From Pseudomonadota bacterium (GTDB taxonomy: Bacteria; Pseudomonadota; Alphaproteobacteria; Sphingomonadales; Sphingomonadaceae): DNA of 29,257 nt. A program made the translations under genes and the position numbers. Numbering within the stretch: the stretch's first letter is position 1; every line of letters starts with the position of its first letter. The stretch covers positions 1 to 29,257 of the forward strand of contig JAEWZX010000002.1 of NCBI GenBank assembly GCA_023394965.1. The letters are read 5' to 3'. This document shows positions 7,110 through 15,659 of this stretch, piece after piece. The notes under the pieces are model-generated. The model was not told where the DNA came from. It was given only the letters and a program-made list of their open reading frames with translations, and searched no databases.

Positions 7110-8515
7110 TCCGCAAGCTATCGGTAAGCCTGATGGCCATAGCCCTGGCGGGCTGCGTGAACCTCGCACCCGACCATGAACGGCCGGCGCTGGCCAGTGC
7201 TCCGGCCTACGATCCCGAATTTCGTCCCGACGGAACAGTGGTCGCTTCGACCCTGTCCTACGGCGAATGGTTCAGTGACCCACGGCTCGTCAGCCTGATT
7301 GATACTGCCGTGGCGAACAATCGCGATCTCATGGCCGCGACAGCCCGTATCGAGCAAGCCCGGGCCCAGTTCCGCATTCAGGACAGTCGGCGCTTACCTA
7401 CGCCCGTCGCCAACGCGGCTGCCACTCGCAGCCGCACGCCGCTTGGTTCGGTTTCGCAAGGCGCGACCGGGTCCGTGACAGCCAACCGGTTCGAAGTTGG
7501 TGTCGGCGTATCGACGTTCGAACTGGATTTCTGGGGACGCATTGCGAACCTTTCAGAAGCCGCTCGCGCCCAGTATCTCGCTGCGGAAGCAAATCAGCGC
7601 GCGTTCTATCTGTCGCTCATCGCGGATGTGGCCTCGACTTATTTCGCTCTGCTCGAAACCGAAGCCCAGATCGATCTGGCCCAGGCGACCGTGGAAAGCC
7701 GTCAGGAAGGCCTGCGGATTGCCAGTCTTCGCCTAGATGCGGGTGTGACCTCCGCACTGCCTTTCCGGCAGTCCGAAACGCTGTTGACCACTGCCGAACA
7801 GCAACTTGCGGCCCAACGCCTTGCGCATGCGCAGCAACGCAATCAGCTATCCGTACTTATCGGCGGTTCTCCGTCAGCGGATCTGCCTGCACCTCTTCCG
7901 ATGCAGGCACAGGAAAACGGGATGGAACTCGATCCGGGAACCCCGTCGGTCCTGATGCTGGTGCGGCCGGATATCGTGGCTGCCGAAGAACAGCTTCGTG
8001 CTGCACGCGCCAATATCGGCGCGGCACGGGCAGCTTTCTTTCCCACCATTTCCCTGACCGGGAATGCAGGCTTTGCTTCCAATGCTCTCGACAATCTGTT
8101 CAGTTCGGATGGTCTATCCTGGTCTTTCGGTCCGTCGATCTCCCTCCCGATCTTCGACTGGGGCGCACGCGAAGCCGATCTTGACCTCGCCAAGGCCCGC
8201 GAAGTCGAGCAGGTCGCGCTTTACGAAAAGACTGTGCAAGTCGCCTTCCGCGAAGTCTCCGACGCCTTGGCAGGGCGGCGTTGGCTGGCGGAGCAGGTCG
8301 CAGCACAGACGCAGGGCGTTGCCGCGCAGGACCGCATAGCGAAACTTGCGCGCCTGCGTTATCGCGAAGGTGTGGCCGATTACCTCGAAGTGCTAGACGC
8401 CGAACGCAACCTGTTCTCAGCACAACAGCAATTGCTGACGACACAGCGCGCGTTCCTGCAGAACGGAACGACTTTGTTCGTCTCACTCGGCGGGGGCCTT
8501 GCTCCCGCTCAATAG
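7106..8515 (+). CDS. RND efflux outer-membrane factor, NodT/OprM type lipoprotein
   Basis: A 469-residue TolC-like channel subunit expected to form a trimer in the outer membrane and complete the tripartite pump. The N-terminus MIRKLSVSLMAIALAGC is a lipoprotein signal with lipobox ALAGC, followed by the typical NLAPDHERP segment of NodT/OprM proteins. Two OEP repeats are visible: about residues 60-250 (ending LSVLIGG) and about 275-460 (RPDIVAAEEQLRAARANIGAARAAFFPTISLTG, later VADYLEVLDAERNLFSAQQQL). The start ATG overlaps the RND stop. Adaptor, pump and channel together make a self-sufficient exporter. Confidence 0.95.
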   Translation: MIRKLSVSLMAIALAGCVNLAPDHERPALASAPAYDPEFRPDGTVVASTLSYGEWFSDPRLVSLIDTAVANNRDLMAATARIEQARAQFRIQDSRRLPTPVANAAATRSRTPLGSVSQGATGSVTANRFEVGVGVSTFELDFWGRIANLSEAARAQYLAAEANQRAFYLSLIADVASTYFALLETEAQIDLAQATVESRQEGLRIASLRLDAGVTSALPFRQSETLLTTAEQQLAAQRLAHAQQRNQLSVLIGGSPSADLPAPLPMQAQENGMELDPGTPSVLMLVRPDIVAAEEQLRAARANIGAARAAFFPTISLTGNAGFASNALDNLFSSDGLSWSFGPSISLPIFDWGAREADLDLAKAREVEQVALYEKTVQVAFREVSDALAGRRWLAEQVAAQTQGVAAQDRIAKLARLRYREGVADYLEVLDAERNLFSAQQQLLTTQRAFLQNGTTLFVSLGGGLAPAQ

Positions 8516-8586
8516 CGGCCGGATCACGCCCACATATTTTGGAGTTCCATCTCGGCTAGCAGCCAAAGTCCTGCTAGGGCGCGGCG

Positions 8587-10371
8587 ATGTTGGGAACATT
8601 TCTCACCGAATATTCAGCATGGATAGGCCTCGGCCTGTTGGTCGGGCTTTTCATTCTGTTCGCCACGGAACGTTTCCCGCCAGTCACGATCGCTGTGGGA
8701 GGCGCAGCCGTGATGCTGGTTCTCGGCTACCTTCCGCGTAGCGAGATGGAGCAGGTTTTCGCCAACCCTGCCCCCATCACCATTGCCGCCATGTTCATTC
8801 TGTCCGGGGCACTTATCCGGACGGGCGTGGTGGAAGCGCTGGCAAGCATCGCCGAACGTCGGACCGAACGCCACCCGCGCCGTTCGATAGCAGAGCTGTT
8901 TGGCGGCACCTTCCTGGCATCTTCGCTGGTCAACAATACGCCCGTCATCATTATTCTGGTTCCGGTGATGCGCAAAATCGCCGGATTGGCAGGTACTACA
9001 GCAAGTCGGCTACTCATTCCCCTATCCTACCTGTCGATCCTTGGCGGAACGTTGACGCTCATCGGGACGTCGACCAACCTTCTTGTCGATGGTGTCGCTC
9101 AGCGTTCCGGCGAACCCGCCTTTGGCATCTTCGAACTGACTAGTGTGGGCCTCGTCGCAGCCCTGACCGGAACCGCCTTTCTTCTCGTCACGGGCCGTTT
9201 TCTCCTGCCTGATCGTCCTGAAGCGATGGATCGCGAAGGCAGTCGACCACTCGAGGAAAGATATCTGACCCAGTTGCGCGTAACTGGCGAACACAAGGAT
9301 ATCGGAAAGAATTACGGTAATTTGTCGCAATTCGGGCGATCGGGTCTGCGTCTGATCGGCCTGGAGCGTGGCGGAAGTGTGCGGTGGAGCGACCTTGATG
9401 ACGTGGTCGTGGAGGAAGGCGACGTCATGCTTATGGCTGCCGACCAGGCCGAGATGCTGTCTCTTGCTACCAATCACGGCTCGGAACTAGGTCTGTCTCG
9501 TCGGGCTATGCCAGAGGCGGAGGAAACCCGCATCGTGGAGGCAGCGATCTCTCCCAGCCACCCCACGCTGGGGCGCAAGCTTTCAGAGGTCCCTTTCCTC
9601 ACAAAGACAGGAGCACGCATCCTGGGCCTCTCGCGAGCGCGGCATTTCCCTGGCCCCACACTCGCGGATGCGCGTATTCGCGCGGCCGATCATCTTCTGA
9701 TCGAAGGCAGCCCGGCCAGCATTTCAGCCATCGAGAACAATATCAATCTGATCAACATCTCCGCACCGGATACACGCCCATTCCGACGTCTGCGGGCACC
9801 GATTGCCGTTGCCACGATGCTTGGGATCATTCTGCTTGCTGCCTTTGGTGTGTGGACGATCGAACTGCTGGCGATCACCGGGGTCGCTATTGTGCTGCTG
9901 TCACGCTGTATCGATCCGGAAGAGGCCTGGCGCAGTATAGATGGTAATGTGATCGTGCTGATTTTCGGCATGCTGGCCGTCGGCCTGGGTCTCGAAGGAG
10001 CGGGCACGGTCGATCTGATCGTCGACGCAGCCTTGCCTTTATTGGCCGACCTTTCACCGCTTTACCTGCTGCTTGCGATCTATTTTCTGACTTCAATTCT
10101 TACTGAAACTGTCACCAATAATGCTGTGGCCGTAATCATGACGCCGATCGTTCTGACGCTGGCTACCGACTTGGGGGTGGAACCGCGTCCCCTGCTATTC
10201 GCAGTGATGTTCGCTGCGTCGGCAAGTTTCGCAACGCCGGTCGGCTATCAGACCAACACCATCGTGTACGCCGCGGGCAACTATCGTTTTGCCGACTTTC
10301 TCAAGATCGGTGCCCCCATGAACATCGTCGTCGGGCTGGCCACATGTATCGCAATCAACGCCATGGTTTGA
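8587..10371 (+). CDS. SLC13-type (DASS) anion/Na+ symporter with two RCK_C domains
   Basis: A 594-residue inner-membrane transporter of the citrate/sulfate/dicarboxylate permease type. Two membrane halves flank a soluble insert. The N-terminal half carries SLVNNTP (N116-N117-T118) and the C-terminal half TETVTNNAVA (T510-N511-N512). These are the paired Asn-containing substrate-site motifs of the superfamily. Between them, two TrkA-C/RCK_C-like domains occupy about residues 225-300 (GLRLIGLERGG...VVVEEGDVMLMAA) and 310-395 (LGRKLSEVPF...LIEG). These domains usually bind small ligands and gate transport. AGGG (8576-8579) precedes the ATG by 7 bases. It follows the efflux operon after 71 bp on the same strand with no terminator seen. 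The substrate (sulfate, dicarboxylate or other anion) cannot be decided. Confidence 0.88.
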   Translation: MLGTFLTEYSAWIGLGLLVGLFILFATERFPPVTIAVGGAAVMLVLGYLPRSEMEQVFANPAPITIAAMFILSGALIRTGVVEALASIAERRTERHPRRSIAELFGGTFLASSLVNNTPVIIILVPVMRKIAGLAGTTASRLLIPLSYLSILGGTLTLIGTSTNLLVDGVAQRSGEPAFGIFELTSVGLVAALTGTAFLLVTGRFLLPDRPEAMDREGSRPLEERYLTQLRVTGEHKDIGKNYGNLSQFGRSGLRLIGLERGGSVRWSDLDDVVVEEGDVMLMAADQAEMLSLATNHGSELGLSRRAMPEAEETRIVEAAISPSHPTLGRKLSEVPFLTKTGARILGLSRARHFPGPTLADARIRAADHLLIEGSPASISAIENNINLINISAPDTRPFRRLRAPIAVATMLGIILLAAFGVWTIELLAITGVAIVLLSRCIDPEEAWRSIDGNVIVLIFGMLAVGLGLEGAGTVDLIVDAALPLLADLSPLYLLLAIYFLTSILTETVTNNAVAVIMTPIVLTLATDLGVEPRPLLFAVMFAASASFATPVGYQTNTIVYAAGNYRFADFLKIGAPMNIVVGLATCIAINAMV

Positions 10372-10377
10372 TCGCAG

Positions 10378-10401
10378 GTCTGGATCGACCTTGAACCAGA
10401 C
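10378..10401. terminator. Weak hairpin between convergent genes
   Basis: GTCTGG (10378-10383) pairs with CCAGAC (10396-10401) across a 12-base loop, between the stops of the convergent SLC13 and TerC genes. There is no strong U-run on either strand. It is offered only because some terminator is expected in this 63-bp gap. Confidence 0.3.
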
Positions 10402-10434
10402 GGCTGCGCCACACCTGCTTCAGCGGCTGCTCCT

Positions 10435-11451
10435 TCATGATTGCTGATTGCCTCCCGTTTCGGCGGGCCAATCACTTTCTTCCTCTCCCCTCGTCTTCCA
10501 GAGCGAATAGAGCACGCCTGCCGCAATCAGGGCAGCAGTAACGCCGAGACTGATCCAGGCCGGGAATTTATCGCCATCCATCACGAAATCGGTGACGAAT
10601 ATCTTGCTGCCGATGAAGATCAGAATCGCTGCCAGCGCATACTTCAGATAGTGGAAGCGGTGAACCATGGCGGCCAGCGCGAAATAGAGCGCGCGCAGGC
10701 CCAGAATGGCGAAAATGTTGCTGGTGTAGACAATGAATGTGTCGGTCGTGATCGCAAAAATTGCGGGCACACTGTCCACTGCAAACACCAGATCGGCAAG
10801 GTTGATGACGACCAGTGCGAGCAGCAACGGTGTGGCGGCACGAACCATCTTGCCAGTCTTCTCGTCGCGCACCTTTACCAGAAACTTCTGTCCATGCAGT
10901 TCGGGGGTCACGCGCATGTGGCGGCTGATCCAGTTCACCGCCGGATTGCTGCCGACATCCATCGGCTCATCACCGGCGAAGAACATCTTGATCCCGGTGA
11001 ACACCAGGAAGGCGGCGAAGAGATACAGCACCCAATAGGCTTCGGCGAGCAGGGCCGCACCGCCGGCGATCATCAGCCCGCGCAGGAAGATTACCGCAAT
11101 AATGCCCCACAGAAGCGCACGGTACTGGTACTTTGCCGGGATGGCGAAATAGGTGAAGATAAGGCTGATCACAAAGACGTTGTCGATCGAGAGCGCCTTT
11201 TCGATGAAGAAGCCCGTGAAATACTGCATCCCCGCAGTTTCGCCGCGCTCGAACCACACCCACACGCCGAACAACAGGGCGACGGTGATGTAGAATGCCG
11301 ACAGCTTGAGACTTTCGGCGATCCCGAGTTCACGGTCTTCCTTGTGCAGCACCCCGAGATCGAACGCCGTCAGGACGACTACGATTGCAAGAAAGGCACC
11401 CCAGAACCAGACCGGGGTGCCAAGCCATGAAGCCAGCAGGAAATCAGGCAC
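10435..11451 (-). CDS. TerC/Alx-family integral membrane protein
   Basis: A 338-residue multi-pass inner-membrane protein of the TerC family, whose members include the alkaline-induced, manganese-linked Alx of E. coli and the tellurite-resistance protein TerC. About nine hydrophobic segments are visible. The conserved acidic core motifs are EKALSIDNVFV (about residues 84-94) and LADLVFAVDSVPAIFAI (about 217-234). The start is GTG at 11451; its first 8 bases overlap the end of nhaA, so it is probably translated by coupling. Pairing with a Na+/H+ antiporter fits a role in alkaline pH or cation (Mn2+) homeostasis rather than tellurite resistance, but that is inferred from context. Confidence 0.92.
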   Translation of the reverse strand: MPDFLLASWLGTPVWFWGAFLAIVVVLTAFDLGVLHKEDRELGIAESLKLSAFYITVALLFGVWVWFERGETAGMQYFTGFFIEKALSIDNVFVISLIFTYFAIPAKYQYRALLWGIIAVIFLRGLMIAGGAALLAEAYWVLYLFAAFLVFTGIKMFFAGDEPMDVGSNPAVNWISRHMRVTPELHGQKFLVKVRDEKTGKMVRAATPLLLALVVINLADLVFAVDSVPAIFAITTDTFIVYTSNIFAILGLRALYFALAAMVHRFHYLKYALAAILIFIGSKIFVTDFVMDGDKFPAWISLGVTAALIAAGVLYSLWKTRGEEESDWPAETGGNQQS

Positions 11452-12646
11452 GGAGTGCCGTTTCCTGCTTGGCTGTCGAACGGGACGGTGCCGTAGCCAG
11501 CACTGCCATGCCGATCAGGGCTGAAACCAGCGATCCGGTCAGCACTCCCATCTTCACCGCGTCGATCTGCGCCGGATCGATGAAAGCAAGGCCGCCGATG
11601 AACAGGCTCATCGTGAAGCCGATGCCTGCCAGGCAGGAAAGGCCGTAGATATGGCGCCAGGTCACTTCGGGAGGCATACTCGCCAGCCTGGTCTTCGTGG
11701 CGAGCCAGCAGGCGCCGAATACGCCGATCTGCTTGCCGACCACCAGACCGGCCGCAATGCCGAGCGACAGCGGAGCCAGCAGGGCATCCAGTCCTGCCCC
11801 GGCGAAAGACACGCCGGCATTGGCGAAGGCGAAGATCGGCAGGATCAGAAACGCAACCCAGGGGTGCAGCGCATGTTCGAGCCGCTCCAGCGGTTGCTCT
11901 TCACCGGTCGCAATAGGCACGAACATTGCGGTAACGACGCCTGCCAGCGTGGCGTGGACGCCGGACTTGAGCACACAGACCCACAGGAACGCGCCGAGCA
12001 GGAAGTAGGGAATGGTCCGCGCCACCCCTGCCCGGTTGAGCAGCAGCATGCCCGCCGCCGGCACCAGCGCGAGGCCCAGCGCCGCGAGGTTCATATTCTC
12101 GTTATAGAACAGCGCGATGATTGCGATGGCACCGATATCGTCGATGATGGCGATCGCCAGCAGAAGAGCCTTCAGCGCCACCGGAACGCGGCTGCCCAGA
12201 AGCGCCAGCAGACCCAGGGCGAATGCGATGTCGGTGGCCGCAGGGATGGCCCAGCCGCGAATATTTTCCGGCGAACCGGAATTGATGGCCACGAACACAA
12301 GCGCCGGAACGATCATTCCGCCAAGCGCGGCAAACACCGGAAGCGATGCCTGCTTCCAGCTTTGCAGCTGACCGGTAACGATTTCGCGCTTCACCTCCAG
12401 CCCGATCAGGAAGAAAAACAGCGCCATCAACCCATCGTTGATCCACAGCAGAAGAGGCTTGTCGATCGCAACAAGATCACCCGCGGTAAAGTTGACCGGG
12501 GTGGCGAGAAAGCCCTGATACCCTCCCAGGAGGGGAGAGTTCGCAATGGCGAGCGCGATGGCGGCGGCGACAATCAGCACGATGCCGCCCGCGCTTTCGC
12601 TGGCAATGAAAGCGCCGAGGCGCTGCGATGGGGAAAGTTTCGTCAT
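11444..12646 (-). CDS. nhaA: Na+/H+ antiporter NhaA
   Basis: A 400-residue inner-membrane antiporter that expels Na+ (or Li+) in exchange for protons and helps keep internal pH steady under alkaline or saline conditions. The three key acidic residues are in place: D139 in PAATDIAFALGLLALLGS (D133 of the E. coli protein) and D169-D170 in AIAIIDDIGAIAIIALFY (D163-D164). The length matches the family (E. coli 388). No good ribosome site is seen before the ATG at 12646. It is the first gene of a two-gene unit with the TerC-family gene. Upstream lies a hairpin that separates it from the DUF465 gene. Confidence 0.97.
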   Translation of the reverse strand: MTKLSPSQRLGAFIASESAGGIVLIVAAAIALAIANSPLLGGYQGFLATPVNFTAGDLVAIDKPLLLWINDGLMALFFFLIGLEVKREIVTGQLQSWKQASLPVFAALGGMIVPALVFVAINSGSPENIRGWAIPAATDIAFALGLLALLGSRVPVALKALLLAIAIIDDIGAIAIIALFYNENMNLAALGLALVPAAGMLLLNRAGVARTIPYFLLGAFLWVCVLKSGVHATLAGVVTAMFVPIATGEEQPLERLEHALHPWVAFLILPIFAFANAGVSFAGAGLDALLAPLSLGIAAGLVVGKQIGVFGACWLATKTRLASMPPEVTWRHIYGLSCLAGIGFTMSLFIGGLAFIDPAQIDAVKMGVLTGSLVSALIGMAVLATAPSRSTAKQETALRA

Positions 12647-12668
12647 AGGAAAGAATATATTAGAAAGT

Positions 12669-12717
12669 GGGCGACGGTCCAGTGAGGGTGATGGGGGAAG
12701 AAACCGGACCGTCGCCC
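12669..12717 (-). terminator. 12-bp perfect stem hairpin upstream of nhaA
   Basis: GGGCGACGGTCC (12669-12680) and GGACCGTCGCCC (12706-12717) form a perfect 12-bp GC-rich stem with a 25-base loop. On the minus strand it follows the DUF465 stop by about 10 bases and is followed by ACTTTCTAATATATTC, which is pyrimidine/AT-rich. It is therefore best read as the terminator of the DUF465 gene. It also lies just upstream of nhaA and could act in its leader. Confidence 0.7.
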
Positions 12718-12727
12718 GGTGTCGCAG

Positions 12728-12931
12728 CTAGGCGAAGCTACGACCGTAGTAATGCCGCTGAAGCGCGACAATCTTGTCCTTGAGGTGCAGGCGCAAGCGC
12801 TTGAGAGACTTCAGGTCTTCGCGCGCACCGACTGCTTTGGTTGTGTCGATAAGCCGGTTCAGTGCACGATGTTCGCGCACCAGCTTGCGCAAATAGGGGA
12901 TCATGATCTTTTCATCGGGCGTCTTGCTCAT
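12728..12931 (-). CDS. YdcH/DUF465 family small protein
   Basis: A 67-residue soluble, highly charged protein of the DUF465/YdcH family, common as short conserved genes in proteobacteria; its biochemical role is not established. The sequence is nearly all predicted helix, with the family pattern L-x-x-E-H-x-x-L-x-x-x-I, then LKSLKRLRLHLKDKI and a C-terminal RHYYG. AAGGAGAG, a strong ribosome site, lies just upstream of the ATG on the minus strand (about 12938-12945). It is divergent from the OxyR-like gene and separated from nhaA by a hairpin, so it is probably transcribed alone. Confidence 0.85.
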   Translation of the reverse strand: MSKTPDEKIMIPYLRKLVREHRALNRLIDTTKAVGAREDLKSLKRLRLHLKDKIVALQRHYYGRSFA

Positions 12932-13035
12932 CGCACTCTCCTTACTTTGTCTGTCAGGGATATGTGGTCAGGGTAGGCGATAATCCAATTCGAAACATTG
13001 CCTTAAGGTGATAAGTTTTTCTAATAGAGCTCGCC

Positions 13036-13935
13036 ATGGTGACGCTGAAACAGATCGAGATATTCGTCAGGCTTGCCGACATTGGCAACATGGGCGAGGC
13101 CGCCACCGCCTTGGGGATTACCCAGCCCGCCCTCAGCCAGCAGTTGCGTTCGCTCGAAACCAGGCTCGACCTGCAACTATTCGAACGTGTGCCCAAGGGA
13201 ATGCAGTTGACACCGGCCGGGCGCAAACTGTTGACCCAGGCGAGAACGGTCATCGCGGCTTCGCGCGATTTCAGGGAGGCAGCCGATCATATCGCCGCCC
13301 GGCCCGCAGGCACGATAAGATTCGGCGTCAGCCCCACGCTCGGCCCCTATCTGATGCCCCGCGTCATCAAGATCCTGCACGCGCGCTATCCCGACCTGCG
13401 CCTGTTTATCCGCGAAGGGATACCGTCCAGGCAGCAGGCCGAACTTGCCGCAGGCCAGCTGGATATGCTGCTGTCGCCCATGCCGATAACGGGAAAGGGT
13501 CTTGAGGTAGAACCCCTGTTTCGGGAACGGTTGCGCATCGTTGCCCCGCCCGACGATCCGTTGGTGGACCTGCCCAGCCTGCGGCACGAAGATTTTAACG
13601 GACGGATGTTCCTGTCACTCGATCAGCGCCATCATTACCACCGTCAGCTGGAAGACATCTGCAAAACCCTAGGCGCGAACATACTCGCCGATTACGAAGG
13701 CACCAGTCTAGACGCCTTGCAGCAGATGGTCGGATCCGGGCTTGGCCTGGCAATTCTGCCGCACTTCTACATCCGCTCCGAAGCGGGCGGTCTCGATGTG
13801 GTACGAATTGCAGAACCGGCGGGCTGGGAAGAACACCGCAGCATCGCCGCAGCCTGGCGGGCAAGCGCCGCCTTCGCCGACCTTTACGCCGAAGTGGCAG
13901 CGGTTATCGCTGAAGAAGGTCGGCGCCAGCAGTAA
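13036..13935 (+). CDS. LysR-family regulator, OxyR-like but with His at the peroxidatic Cys position
   Basis: A 299-residue LysR-type regulator. Residues 3-62 form the winged helix-turn-helix (LKQIEIFVRLADIGNMGEAA...TQPALSQQLRSLE), followed by a periplasmic-binding-like effector domain (about 92-295). The effector domain reads like OxyR, including TSLDALQQMVGSGLGLAILP, and the gene faces a catalase gene. In the OxyR redox loop (H-C-L-R-D-Q-x4-C in E. coli, Cys199 and Cys208) the aligned segment here is H-H-Y-H-R-Q-x4-C. Cys209 is kept, but the peroxidatic Cys is replaced by His200. It is the only Cys in the protein. It may sense peroxide differently, through metal or a single Cys, or act as a redox-blind paralogue. 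Control of the neighbouring catalase is inferred from position. Confidence 0.88.
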   Translation: MVTLKQIEIFVRLADIGNMGEAATALGITQPALSQQLRSLETRLDLQLFERVPKGMQLTPAGRKLLTQARTVIAASRDFREAADHIAARPAGTIRFGVSPTLGPYLMPRVIKILHARYPDLRLFIREGIPSRQQAELAAGQLDMLLSPMPITGKGLEVEPLFRERLRIVAPPDDPLVDLPSLRHEDFNGRMFLSLDQRHHYHRQLEDICKTLGANILADYEGTSLDALQQMVGSGLGLAILPHFYIRSEAGGLDVVRIAEPAGWEEHRSIAAAWRASAAFADLYAEVAAVIAEEGRRQQ

Positions 13936-13947
13936 GCGAAACGAAAG

Positions 13948-13977
13948 GTGGGCCGACCGTTTCGCCGAACGGCCCAC
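13948..13977. terminator. Bidirectional terminator between the OxyR-like gene and catalase
   Basis: GTGGGCCG (13948-13955) pairs with CGGCCCAC (13970-13977), and an alternative inner stem CCGTT/AACGG is possible. The right side is followed by TTATTCC and the left, on the minus strand, by TTTCGTTTCGC. It lies 12 bp after the regulator stop and 35 bp from the catalase stop, as expected for a shared terminator of convergent genes. Confidence 0.75.
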
Positions 13978-14011
13978 TTATTCCGTCAATGTACCGTCGC
14001 CTTACCGAATA

Positions 14012-15619
14012 TTACTTCGCGGGTTCTTGTTCGCGCAGGTCCTCAGCCGCATTCCTGCTGCCTTCGCCTTTCGCAAGATCAGATGTGCCGGGCACACCCA
14101 TATACCCCTTGATCGATGCTGCGCTCGCCATGCCGGGTGCCTGCGATTTGCCGCCAATGAGATCCCGCGTTGCCTTTTCAATGCGGTCGCCGATGTCCCG
14201 GTCGACATTGCGCCAGTAATCAAACGCACGCAGGAGGATCGGTTCGCTAACACCATCGGCAAGATGTCCGGCGACATTGTCGACGAAACGATCGCGCTGG
14301 GCGTCGTCCATGACTTCGCGCACCAAGGCGCCAGCCTGACTCCAATCGTCATCGTCCTTGCGCAGGGTATAGGCCTGACGAACCATATCGCCATCGGACA
14401 TCCATGTCGCCTCGCCTCCCACCTGCGGCTGTGCGCCTGCGCCGCCATAGGAATTTGGCGCATAAACCGGATCGACGGCGTTGACCGTCCGGCCCTGTCC
14501 CGCGCGGGAATAGCTGTGCACTTCGGCGTTCTTGGCCTGATTGACCGGGATCTGTTTGTAGTTGACCCCCAGCCGCGCGCGATGTGCGTCGGCATAGGAA
14601 AATCCGCGGGCCAGCAACATCTTGTCAGGGCTCAGGCCGATGCCCGGGACCATGTTATTGGGCTCGAAAGCCAGTTGCTCGATCTGGGTATCCCAATCCA
14701 CCGGATTTTCGGTCAGCGTCAGCTTGCCAACCTCGATCAGCGGATAGTCGGCATGCGGCCAGACCTTGGTCAAATCGAATGGGTTGATGCGATAGGTCTT
14801 GGCATCTTCGAACGGCATGATCTGCCATTTCAGCGTCCAGCTCGGATGAGCGCCCTTCGCAATCGCATCGAACAGGTCGCGGCGATGATAATCGCCATCC
14901 TGCCCGGCCATTTTATCCGCTTCGTCCTGTGTCAGATGGGCGTTGCCGTCACCCTGATCGCTGTGCCAGTGGAACTTGACCCAGAATTTCTCGCCCGCTT
15001 CATTGATCAGCATGTAGGTGTGGCTGGAATAGCCGTTCATTTCGCGCCAGTTCTTCGGGATACCGCGATCGCCCATCAGATAGGTGACCTGATGCGCGCT
15101 TTCGGGGCTCAGGGTCCAGAAATCCCACTGCATGTCGTGATCGCGCAGACCATTATCGGCGCGGCGCTTCTGACTGCGGATGAAATGCTGGAATTTCAGC
15201 GGATCGCGGATGAAGAAGATCGGCGTATTGTTGCCGACCATGTCGAAATTGCCGTCTTCGGTATAGATCTTGACCGAAAAGCCACGCGGATCGCGCCAGG
15301 TATCCGGGCTGCCGCGTTCACCGGCAACCGTGCTGAAGCGCACTGCCGATTCCGCTTTCGCCCCTTTCTGGAAAATCTTTGCCTTGGTGTATTTCGACAC
15401 ATCGGCGGTGGTTTCATATGTCCCGAACGCCCCGGAACCCTTGGCATGCGGCTGCCTTTCGGGAATCCGTTCGCGATTGAAATTGGCCATCTGTTCGATC
15501 AGATAGTGATCGTTCAGAACGATTGCCCCGTCACGCCCGACCGTAAGGGAATGCTCGTCACTTTGCACCGGAATCCCGGCGTCGGTGGTGGTGAATGGGC
15601 ACTTGGGTGTATCGGCCAT
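14012..15619 (-). CDS. katA: Monofunctional heme catalase
   Basis: Breaks down hydrogen peroxide to water and oxygen in the cytoplasm. The 535-residue protein is of small-subunit catalase size. Catalytic residues are present, numbered from ATG at 15619: distal His58 in RQPHAKGSGAFG, Asn131 in VGNNTPIFF, and the proximal heme ligand Tyr342 in FSYADAHRARLG. The start at 15619 (MADTPKCPF) is preferred over the longer one at 15637 because AAGGA lies 8 bases before it. The C-terminal tail (about 485-535) is a catalase-related domain with a charged end. It is convergent with the OxyR-like regulator, which suggests peroxide-linked control. Upstream, between it and the patatin gene, a 9-bp inverted repeat may take part in regulation. 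The symbol is by family resemblance. Confidence 0.95.
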   Translation of the reverse strand: MADTPKCPFTTTDAGIPVQSDEHSLTVGRDGAIVLNDHYLIEQMANFNRERIPERQPHAKGSGAFGTYETTADVSKYTKAKIFQKGAKAESAVRFSTVAGERGSPDTWRDPRGFSVKIYTEDGNFDMVGNNTPIFFIRDPLKFQHFIRSQKRRADNGLRDHDMQWDFWTLSPESAHQVTYLMGDRGIPKNWREMNGYSSHTYMLINEAGEKFWVKFHWHSDQGDGNAHLTQDEADKMAGQDGDYHRRDLFDAIAKGAHPSWTLKWQIMPFEDAKTYRINPFDLTKVWPHADYPLIEVGKLTLTENPVDWDTQIEQLAFEPNNMVPGIGLSPDKMLLARGFSYADAHRARLGVNYKQIPVNQAKNAEVHSYSRAGQGRTVNAVDPVYAPNSYGGAGAQPQVGGEATWMSDGDMVRQAYTLRKDDDDWSQAGALVREVMDDAQRDRFVDNVAGHLADGVSEPILLRAFDYWRNVDRDIGDRIEKATRDLIGGKSQAPGMASAASIKGYMGVPGTSDLAKGEGSRNAAEDLREQEPAK

Positions 15620-15659
15620 GGCTGCAATCCTTCGCATTAGCGTTCACTTGCAGAACCTG

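Noticed and set aside
5109..7169. Long 686-codon open frame on the minus strand opposite the RND gene
   Set aside because: It is a GC-driven shadow: the plus-strand frame carries all RND motifs, while the minus-strand product is His/Arg/Gln-rich with no recognisable domain.
10441..12685. Long plus-strand frames opposite terC and nhaA (329 and 344 codons)
   Set aside because: They are Arg/His/Gln-rich antisense shadows; the minus-strand proteins contain all expected family motifs.
13742..15640. 632-codon plus-strand frame opposite the catalase gene
   Set aside because: It runs through the regulator 3' end, the shared terminator and the full catalase antisense. The minus-strand catalase is unmistakable, so this is a shadow.
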